Origin: Panopea generosa
Lineage: Eukaryota; Mollusca; Bivalvia; Adapedonta; Hiatellidae
Assembly (NCBI GenBank): GCA_029582155.1
Contig: CM055895.1
Span: forward strand, 17,288,787 to 17,352,786
DNA length: 64,000 bases
Direction of reading: 5' to 3'
The notes beneath the pieces are model-generated. The model was not told where the DNA came from. It saw nothing but the letters and a program-made list of their open reading frames with translations, and ran no database searches. The translations under genes were made by a program, and so were the position numbers. Within the stretch, counting starts at the first letter, position 1. Each line of letters begins with the position of its first letter. Positions 25,001-37,000 of the stretch are shown piece by piece.

Positions 25001-28000
25001 AACAACTTGGTCTCTATCTACTCTAGTAGAACCTCAGTTAGCTATACAGGTACAATCCCTAATAGAGTTCAGTAACAAATTGATCACTTTCTACTCTAGT
25101 AGAACCTCAGTTATCTATACAGGTACAATCCCTAATAGAGTTCAGTAACAACTTGATCACTATCTACTCTAGTAAAACCTCAGTTAGCTGTACAGGTTCA
25201 ATCACTAATAGAGTTCAGTAACAACTTGATCACTATCTACTCTAATAAAACCTCAGTTATCTATACAGGTACAATCCCTAATTGAGTTCAGTAACAACTT
25301 GATCACTATCTACTCTAGTAGATCCTCAGTTAGCTATACAAGTACAATCCCTAATAGAGTTCAGTAACAACTTGATCACTATCTACTCTAGTAAAACCTC
25401 AGTTATTTATACAGGTACAATCCCTAATAGAGTTCAGTAACAACTTGATCACTATCTACTCTAGTAGAATATCAGTTAGCTATACAAGTACAATCCCTAA
25501 TGGAGTTCAGTAACAACTTGATCACTATCTACTCTAGTAGAACCTCAGTTAGCTATACAGGTACATTCCCTAATAGAGTTCAGTAACAACTTGATCAGTA
25601 TCTACTCTAGTAGAACCTCAGTTACCTATACAGGTACAATCCCTAATAGAGTTCAGTAACAACTTGATCACTATCTACTCTAATAGAACATGGTCCTTTT
25701 TCGTACCTGAAATGGAAACATAATTAAAAGATAGAAATGACATCGCAATTGGAAAAAAGCTTGATTTGTTGATGGCAATTATCTGTGTCCAAATGGCAAG
25801 CTTAATACTTGCTCATGAGTAGTGTGGCAACATTTTAAATATACAAATGCATTTTGAACATCTGTTTTCAATAGTTTAGATGTTGTGTTTTATACCGGCT
25901 TGTTGTGACCTTGGCATAGTTGTTACAACGGGCCTTGTCATTGACAAGTAATAAAATAACAATTTTTCATTGACAAGTAATACAGTGCTGAATTGTCATT
26001 GATAAACAATAAAGAGTTGTTTTGTTATTGCCAAGTAATAAAGTAACAATTTGTCATTGAAGAGTAACAAAGTAACAATTTGTCATTGACAAGTAATAAT
26101 GTAACAATTTTCATTGACAAGTAATGAAGCAATGATTTGCCATTGTCCAGTGATAAACATAGTGTTGATTTGTCATTGGCATGTAATAAACTGTTAATTT
26201 GTCATCGACAAATAATAAAGTAATGACTTGTCATTGACAAATGAAAAAGTAACAATTTTCATTGATAAGTAGTAATACAAAGTGTTTGTTTGTCATTGAC
26301 AAATGATAAAGTAACAATTTTCAGGGATAAGTAGTAACACAAAGTGTTTGTTTGTCATTGACAAGTTGAAAACTATTGTTTTGTCATTGCCAATTAGTAA
26401 AGTGTTGGTGTGTCATTGACAATTAACAAAGTGTTGGTTTGTCATAGAGAAGTAATCATTTGCCATTGCCAATTAATAAAGTGTTGATTTGTCATTGACA
26501 AGTAATGAAGTAATGATGTTCATTTGACAAGTTATAAAGTAATGATTTATTATTGACAAATAATAACACAAAGTGTTTGTTTGTCATTGACAACTTATAA
26601 ATAAATGATTTGCCAATGCTAAGTGATAAAGTGTTGGTTTGTCATTGACAAGTAATAAAGTGTTGATTTGTCATTGACAAGGATTTGTCATTGACAAGTA
26701 ATTCGGTAATGATGTGCTTTTGACAAGTAATAAAGTAACAATTTATCATTGACAAGTAATAACACAAAGTGTTTGTTTGTCATTGAAAAGTAATTAAGCA
26801 ATGATTTGCTATTGACAAGTAAAAAAGTGTTGATTTGTCATTGACAAGTAAATAGAGTGTTGATTTGTCATTGACAAGGATTTGTCATTGACAAGTAATT
26901 CGGTAATGATGTGCTTTTGACAAGTAATAAAGTAACAATTTATCATTGACAAGTAATAACACAAAGTGTTTGTTTGTCATTGAAAAGTAATTAAGCAATG
27001 ATTTGCTATTGACAAGTAAAAAAGTGTTGATTTGTCATTGACAAGTAATAGATTGTTGATTTGAAATTGAAAAGTAATATTAAAAGTAATGATTTGTCAT
27101 TGACAATTAATAAGTTGTTTTGAAACTGACAAGTTATGAAAAAGAGTTGATTTATCATTGACAAGTAATAAAGGGTTTATTTGTCATTGACAAGTAATAT
27201 AAAATGTAAATGATTTGTCTTTGACATGTAATAAAAGGTTGATTTGAAATTGATAAGTAATAAAAAAGTGTTGATTTGTAATTAACAAGTAAAAAAGTGT
27301 TGATTTGTATTTGACAAGAAATAAAGTTTTGATTTGTCATTGACAGCATAATGTGGTGCCAAATAAGTATGAGAAATGGAACCCCGCGATGGACAGTCCA
27401 GATGGTGCTCAGGATTATCAGTATGGTTACACAAGGAATAGAGACAGCACTATCAGTACAACATCTACTGCCAGCACAGCAAGTAAGTTCTGTTTCCTTG
27501 TTTCAATATCAAGCATCTTTTTGATGAGCTAACAAATGATCAGTTAACCCGACCGCTCTTTCCTGGAATTTTGAATGGTTAACCCCTCTCCTGAAGTAAA
27601 TGATAACTTTCCCACTTGAAACAGTAGTGTGAGACAAATGACAATGAGATGCAATGTCAAAATCTATCATCACAGTGACTTGTGACCAGGATATGAACTC
27701 ACAACCCCTGGATTGATAGTCAAGATGTGCTACCCACTGAGCCAACCAAGTCCGGTTAGCAAGTAAGTCATGTATAGTTGCAATGTTTAGTTGTGAACGT
27801 ATTCCTTCTAGTTACTTTATTTTATATGGTCAATATTAGCTTCGATTAAACGATAAAACTATTAAAAAATTTATGTAGTTATTAAATTTTTCTTTACATA
27901 AGATGAAATAAGTTTTAGGCCATGGTTCAAGACCATAGATCTTTTATCACTAAGGGTTTTATTGTTTGTCCATGTTTTGACTTTGCCAAGATATTTAACA

Positions 28001-31000
28001 GGGAGAGCTTACTTAGTGTATACTGATTTATTATAGCTCGATTGCAATGAAAGCTCAGAGCTTATAGCAACCGCTCTCGAGTGCTTCCTGGGTTGAACTA
28101 GTACTGAGTGTTGTTTTATGAGAGGCATCGGGTCGATGCGGGGATCGAACCCACAACCTCTGGTGTGAGCGGCCAACACTCTATCCATTACTTGCCATAT
28201 TCTTTTGCAGAAATAAGGCATCTGCACATGCAGATGTTTTTATGATGAATATGTTGTCTTCAATCATCAGTGAAACAGACTCCTAGGCATGGTATACATG
28301 ATCATTTGTTGGAAATAAATAGTCACTGTCATTTAACCCTTTACTCCATATGCATTTTAAGTGGACTCTTCCAAATTCAAAGCCGCACATAGTCAATTTC
28401 CATGAATATATATACATTTTACCTATTTATTTTGATAGAGCAGAAAACAGTGTAGGATCTGTTCTGATTGCACTGTTTTCAAAAGCCTTCTATATTAGAG
28501 GTGTCCAAAGGCATCTATATTAGAGGTGTCCAAAGGCATCTATATGATGTAAAGGGTTAACTGTGTTTAGAATAGGTATCTGTTTTCAGTTGTTGTATGG
28601 TGTTTAGTGTCACTTTCAACATTTTTTAGTTATATCACAATGGTGTCTATTTGAGACAGTTTTTCTAAGCACTGCCACACTTGAGTTATAATCATGCTGC
28701 AGACACATGGTATATCATACCCCACCCAGTCTCATTATAATGACATACTGAAAAATTCAAAGGTCCATAACTGAGCATTCAACTAGAAAAATACTTATAA
28801 TTCCTATAAAATTTCATCAAATCTGATACAGAAGATGCATGTAGTTGAAGAAATGAAGAATGGGCAAGATTTGTATTTTGAAACATTCAAAGGATGATCA
28901 TAAGACTGAACATTTCAACCATATGCTTAACTAGACTTCATACTGATACTTCCTTATAGTATTTATAAAAGCTCCATAAAAATCTGATGAGCAACCAAGC
29001 AGAATAAAGTTTTAAAATATTGAAATAGGCTATAACTCACTTAAAAGTCATCCAACCTGAAAACTGCATTGATATAATGAGGGCTTGGTGCAAAACTGTT
29101 GTAACTAGGTTTTTGCAAATTGTTCAGGAGGAGGAAAAAATTGTTTTTTATTTTCTTCTTTAGATATTTTTGCTAATATTTTTCAAAATTCAAATGAAAA
29201 CTGCATTACTTACAATTTTAACAAGTGTTATCAATTAAAGCTTTAATATAACTTGATTTATTTGTAAAAGTTTGAATTACAATAGTGTTGCATTGAAAAT
29301 TCAATAAAACTGAATTTATATGTGGTGCAAAACTATTGTAACTCAAGTTACAATAGTTTTGCACCAAGTTTTATGAGATAAATAACTAATTTCTAAGTTT
29401 AAAAATATTATAACTCAATATAAAACTGATTAAAATTATGTTGTTATTACTCAAAAACTAATTTTAATTCTATTAAATGTTAACACAAACATATAAGAAG
29501 TATTGGAAATATAGAAAAACATATACAAAAGTATATTAAGCTGTATTATTTATGTTTTAGCCTATAAATACGATAATTTTGACAGTTATCGTGTTAACAA
29601 TCAATTAACCTATGTCATTAACACTGTTAAGCATAATATTTCAGTTATGAAAGTATTAGATTATGATAATATAAGTTAATATATATAATTATGTTTCCAA
29701 ATTCATATTTAGAAATTGATATTGTGTAAATTTATATAGTATGCAGATACTATCTGGACCACAGTATAATCGTAACTAACTGTCATGTTTAAGAATGTGA
29801 CATTATGATATTAATATACCAGTAAATATCAATCAAGATTTTAAAACTGTTGTTTTCAGTCTTATAAATTTATTGCAAATTTTTGCCTGGGGTGCAATAG
29901 GCAGTTGAGATCAAATTGCATACTACATGAATGTTTTGGTTAAAACCTTATTTTTAGACAAATAGGCAAAAAGATACCTGTGTTTTATTTAGTTAAAAAT
30001 TTGGAATAGTTATCGTTTAAATTTAAACAAGCGGTAAGTGGGTACTGTGCCCCATGGGCCTACTATACCATCATCACTAACAACTGCACCTTCAAAATCC
30101 ATCATGCCAAATTAATTAAACACCTTTCAGTCTTCATACATGTACCAACTCCATCACCGTGGTACTGTACCCTTTACACCCACCAAACTAACATCATTAT
30201 ACCCACTGTACCATATACAACCACCATACCAACATCATCACTTCCACACTCTACATCTAGTATACTAGCACCATTTTCAACTACATCCTTATCATCTGCC
30301 AAACAAAATCCATAAGACACTGATCCTTTATATTTATTACATGTATCGACTCTGTCACCATACCAACTCAACTATCCATAGTGACTGTACCTTCAACATC
30401 CACCATCCCAACCCCACTACCTATTGCATCCATTACATCCATCATACTGACCTAATTAACTACTGAACCATTACACCCACCAATCCAGTACCATTATCCA
30501 CTGTAACATCTACATTCACTCCAATGCTTCCTCTACATTACTCCATTATATAGGTACTGTTTTTTCACTACCATTAACTATAATACCAACCAGAACCTCA
30601 TTACTTACTGTACCCTCTACACCCACCATTTAGATTCAACTACACTGTACCTTCTACATCAACAATACCAACAGCTCTACCTGTGCCCTAAATATCCACC
30701 ATACCAACTTCGTTACTCACAATCCACATTATATCAACATCACTACCCACTGTGTTCACCATACCAACATCACTACCGTCTGTTTCATGGACACTACATC
30801 CACCGTACCATCTCAACTATTCACTGTTCCTTCTACATCCTCTATAATTCTTTACTAATTTCACTACTCACTACCCCTTTAATATCAACATCACTTCCCA
30901 TTGCAACCATTATATTCATTATACCAACACCACTACTCAATGTCCACTCTGCATCCACCATACCATTATAACTATTCACTGTACTTATTACATCCACTAT

Positions 31001-34000
31001 ACCATATCAACCATCTTTATCACTCATTGTTCCCTTTACACCCATAATACCAACTATACTACAAGCTGTACCCTATACAACCTCCATACCAACTACATTA
31101 CTAGCTTTAATATCAATACCCACCATACCAACTACACTACCAGCTGTACCCTTTATACTCACAATACCAACTACACTACTAGCTGTCCCCTTAATACCCA
31201 GAATACAAACTGCACTACTAGCTATACCAGCTATACCAGCTATACCCTCTATACTCACAATACCAACTACACTACCAGCTGTACCTTCTTCACTCACCAT
31301 ACCAACTATACTACCAGTCTACCCTCTATACTCACCATACTAACTACACTACCAGCTGCATCCTCTACACCCACCATACCAACTATACTACATGCTGTAC
31401 TGTTTATGCCACGAAATCATTTACACAACCAGATGTACCCTCTTCACACACAATACCAATACTGTACTGTATATACAACTACGATACCATCTACACTACC
31501 AGCTGTACTCTCTTTAACCACCATACCAACTACACTACCAGCTGTACTGTCTACACCCACAATACCAACTACACTACCAGCTGTACCCTCAACATCCACC
31601 ATACCAACTATGCTTCCAGTTGTAACATCCACACCCACCATACCAACTATGCATCCAGTTGTACCATCCACACCCCCTATACCGTCTATGCTACTCACCA
31701 TACCAACTACACTACCAGCTGTACCCGCTTCATCCATAATAGCAACTGCACTACCTGCTGTGCCTTCTACACTCACAACACCAACAATGCTACCAACTGT
31801 ACACTTTACACCCAACATACCAACTATACTACCTACAGTAACCTCTACCCCCACTATACCAACAACCCTACCAGCTGTACCCTCTACACCTACCATATCG
31901 ACTATGACTATACTACCAGCTCTCCTGTCTACACCCATGATACCATCTACACTACCAGCTGTACTCTCTTCACCTACCATACCTCTACACTACCAGCTGT
32001 ACCCTTAACACCAACAATACCAACTACATTACCAGCTGTACCCTCAACACTCACCATACCAACTATGCTACCAGTTGTACCATCCACACCCACCATACCA
32101 ACTATGTTACCTGTCATACCCTCTTCACCGACCATACCAACTACACTACCAGTTGTACTATCCACACCCACTATACCAACTATTCTACGAGCCATACCCT
32201 CTACACCCATCATACCAACTATGCTACCAGCTGTACATTTTACACCATCTATACCAACTATGCTACGAGCCATACCCTCTACACCCATCATACCAACTAT
32301 GCTACCAGCTGTACCTTTTACACCCACTATACCAACTATGCTATGAGCCATACCCTCTACACCCATCATACCAACTATGCTACCAGCTGTACCTTCTTCA
32401 CCCGACATACCAACTATGCTATGAGCTATACCCTCTACACCCATCATACCAACTATGCTACCAGCTGTACCTTCTACACCCACCATACCAACTATACTAC
32501 CAGCCACACCCTACACACCCACCATACCAACTATGCTACTTGCTGTACCTTCTACACCCATCATACCAACTATGCTACCAGCTGTACCTTCTACACCCTC
32601 CATACCAACTATACTACCAGCCACACCCTATACACCCATCATACCAACTATGCTACCAGCTGTACCTTCTACACCCACCATACCAACTATGCTACCAGCC
32701 ACACCCTATACACCCTACATACCAACTATGCTACGAGCCATACCCTCTACACCCATCATACCAACTACGTTACCAGTTGTACCTTCTTCACCCACTATAC
32801 CAACTATGCTACCAGCCACACCCTATACACCCACCACACCAACTATGCTACAAGCCATACCCTCTACACCCATTATACCAACTATGCTATGAGCCATACC
32901 TTCTTCACCCACTATACCAACTATGCTACCAGTTGTACCTTCTTCACCCACTATACCAACTATGCTACCAGCCACACCCTATACACCCACCATACCAACT
33001 ATGCTACGGGCCATACCCTCTACACCCATCATACCAACTACGTTACCAGTTGTACCTTCTTCACCCACTATACCAACTACGTTACCAGTTGTACCTTCTT
33101 CACCCACTATACCAACTATGCTACCAGCCACACTCTATACACCCACCATACCAACTATGTTACCTGTCATACCCTCTTCACCTACCATACCAACTACACT
33201 ACCAGCTGTACCCTCAACACCCACCATACCAACTATGCTACCTGGGTTGTACCCTCAACACCCACCATACCAACTATGCTACCAGTTGTACCCTCTACAC
33301 CCATTATACCCCTATACTACCAGCTGTACCGTCTAGACCCACAATACAATTTACAGTACCAGCTGTACCCTCTACATCCATCATACCAACTACACTACCA
33401 GTAGCTGCTGTACCCTCTAGATCCACTTCACCATCTCAACTATCAGCTGTACACTCTGTATCCACCATACCCCATACCAACCCCACTACCCACATTGTGC
33501 TTTATTCAATTGGTATAATTAAAAGTTAACTCTGAGAAACCAAGGTTTATAAATATCTAAAGTATATTGTTTTGGTTCTAAGTTAACAGCCATTTTAAAA
33601 TAATTAGATACATGTTGACTGATATATTAGTACTGATATATTAAGAAGAATAATACTGAGTGTACCAGGTCATATCTCATTCTTGAAGTATTCAAAAGGG
33701 ATATATTGGTTTGGTAAAGTTATAATTGGTATAAATTAAAAGTATGTTGAGTAATATTGTGAGATTGGACGGACTTTTTTATTAAAAAAAAAATGCAAAC
33801 CAAAAAATTCACTGTAAATTTTAATAATCAGATTTTTTAACAAAATATCAACAAATGGTTCTTTTATAGCACAATAACTATATTAATCATCCATTTTATT
33901 GTCACTAATGTCCAAATCAATAAAACATTTAAAATACTCATTTGACTAAAATTAGTTTTTTATCAAATTAAAATGTTTTTAAAAATTTAATTAAAAAAAA

Positions 34001-37000
34001 AAAAAGTCTTTTTATCTGTATTTCTTCAAAATCTTCAAAAATTTTCCTGAACTATCATTTGAAACTTGTATTGCAATATTCTTGGACTAAATAAAAGTGT
34101 GGTTATACATGATAACTGGGTTTAATAAAATTCAAATTCAAGTTACAATAGTTTTGCACCGATATAAATAAAGGTTTCCAAGATATTATTTGGTGCAAAA
34201 CTATTGTAACTCAAGTTACAATAGTTTTGCACTAAAGAATTAGTGTATTTGAGAAACAATATTTTCACCAAATGTGAATATCTTCAAAATTATTTAAAAT
34301 ATCAGGACCAAATTTTAACACAAGATGCATATTGTAAAACTATAGTAATTTATGCAAAAAAAATATTTTTGAAAAAAACGGAGTTACAATAGTTTTGCGC
34401 TTAATAACTGATATTACTGACAACTTTTCCACTTGAATCAACTGTGAGACTGTGAGAGACAAATGACAATGAGACACAATGTCATAATATCAAACATCAT
34501 GGAGACTGTGGGTCGATGCAGATTCAAACTCATGACCCTTGGATTGATGGTCAGACACGCTGTGACAGACTGAGCTTAGACCAGACCTGGCAGACATTAG
34601 CTGAAGGATTTACAGTTAAAGTAAAGTAATGTATAATTCAAATCTTGAAAAATGGTTGTACACAGAGAATATCACGAAATCCGTACATCACTAATTAATG
34701 ATTACAGGTTCTTCAAGCTGTAGCTCACATGACAGTGCAAGGGGAACCATCAGTGAGGTCGACTCTGAAGATGAGGTAATTTTTAGATTTACATTTGGCA
34801 TGCTGCATCTATTTTAGCTGTGTTAGTTTAGATGATGAAAACTTGTCCGTTGTCTGCTGTGCACCGAAACCTTTCATCTTACTTATCAAATAGAAGTTAT
34901 ATTTATATAGGATTTTAATCAAACTTAGTTATGTTATAATTATACAATCACAATATTTCATTTGGGTTAAAAGTTTTTTTAAAAATTTAAGTACCTGTCA
35001 GAAACTGAGTTGTCTGCCCTTGAATTGTTATTATGGCCTCGTCATTCAAAGAAAGGGATATAGAGAATACGTTGTTAGTGTCTGATATTATCAAATTTAT
35101 CATGTGAGGCTTATAACAAAAACATGACGAGGCTCTGTTGAGTCCTTGCTTTTTTCGTGCCGAACCTGATAAAGTTGATAGTATTAGACATTTACATGGT
35201 ATTCTATTTATCATGTCAATAATTTTAGTTTGTTTTTTATGTTTTAAGTAAGGTAAAAAGTAGTTCCGTCCAGGTCAAAATGTATAAGTATACATAACAA
35301 GGTGACAATAACAATGATGTGATAAACCCATGTTTACCAGGTAGGCAGTTAATCAACAACAAAAATGAATGCATTGACATGATAGAATAAGCTTTAGTGC
35401 TACCCTTATCGGTTGCGTCTTTGTCAAAAAAACTGAAATATATATATATATATGTCTATGTATTAAACAAAAACATTCTATTTCATCCTTTTTAGAACAT
35501 GAATGTTTTGATATTTTATTGAATGTACTTTTGATACTATTATTATTGCTGACTATACTATTGTGATACTATAGATATTGCAGGTTACTATTGTGATACT
35601 ATAGATATTGCAGGTTACTATTATGGTACTATAAATATTGCAGGTTACTATTGTGATACTATAGATATTGCAGGTTACTATTGTAATACTATAGATATTG
35701 ATGAATATACTATTGTGATACTATAGATATTGCAGGTTACTATTGCGATACTATAGATATTGCAGGTTACTATTGTAATACTATAGATATTGATGAATAT
35801 ACTATTGTGATACTATAGATATTGATGAATATATTATTTTGATACTATAGATATTGCAGGTTACTATTGCGATACTATAGATATTGCAGGTTACTGTTGT
35901 GATACTATAGATATTGCAGGTTACTATTTCGATACTATAGATATTGCAGGTTACTATTGTAATACTATAGATATTGCTGAATATACTATTGTGATACTAT
36001 AGATATTGCAGGTTACTATTGTAATACTATAGATATTGCTGAATATACTATTGTGATACTATAGATATTGATGAGTATATTATTGTGATACTATAGATAT
36101 TGCAGGTTTTTATTGTGATACTATAGATATGGCAGGATACTATTGTGATACTATAGATATTGCAGGTAACTGTTGTGATACTATTAATATTGCTGAATAT
36201 ACTATTGGAATACTATATACATTGCAGGTTGCTATTGCGATAATATTTCAAAAGTTATTGATAGCTTTTGTAGCATCTTACCTAAAGAAACATGATCTTT
36301 TGAAAATAAAGGGACATTAGTAAAGGAATCATCTATCATAAAGTTAATTTTAAGGATGTTTGTCAGCATTCTAGCATCTGTACCTTTTATTGGATCTTAA
36401 GGAGTTGCTGTGGTCTAGTGGTTAACATGCTTGCTCCAAGACCCGGAGATCCTCGGATCGATTCCCGGTGGGGTTGTGTCCAGAGTTTTTCAAACAGACT
36501 CCAACAGTACCTTTTTCGAACAAAGTACCAAGAAAGTATGCAATCCTTCTGAGTGGATTTTAATTGGTTAGCCCGTGTACAGAGAGAGTCATACCCACCC
36601 AGCATGTAAAACATCTCATTGAACTTCTATGTTAATCAGTGATTCATTCCCATAATCCTGTGCATTTTGTGCCTGCACTTAATCCTCGCAAGATGGTGTT
36701 GCAGACAGACAGACGAGTGAATGCCAGTATTGCAAAATCCATTTAAATCTAGATATGACACCACAACAGTTTACATGTTTACAAAGTAGGTGTAAAGTTA
36801 TGAAAGCAAAAATAAGATAAATTACCGGTGAATATAATTTTTTTTTTATATTTTAGGATGATAGACGACGACCAGCTCCTCCCAGTCGATCAAGAGAAAG
36901 CATGAAGGTGAATTTAAATTGCGATTTTATAACTAGAAAAACGTTTTGGTACATAATGCGTAAATGCTTGAATACCTAACTTGTTTTTCAATTATCATTA

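Larger units (their letters stand above)
29087..34400. mobile_element. Possible composite inverted-repeat element enclosing a 39-bp array
   Basis: The word GGTGCAAAACTRTTGTAAC occurs at 29087, and inverted at 34381 (GAGTTACAATAGTTTTGCGC). Two 44-base palindromes of the same word lie at 29323-29366 and 34191-34234, with another inverted copy at 34141. The symmetry around the central array suggests nested non-autonomous DNA elements. No transposase is seen and the target duplication is not clear. Confidence 0.45.

Noticed and set aside
15202-25690. CRISPR-like or rDNA-spacer interpretation of the 73-bp array
   Set aside because: Units are contiguous without unique spacers, the setting is a eukaryotic intron, and no rRNA sequence is nearby.
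31400-33530. Open frames up to 484 codons on both strands in the 39-bp array
   Set aside because: The period is a multiple of three, all frames are open, the peptides are pure low-complexity repeats, and there are no splice or start signals. Treated as a by-product of the repeat.
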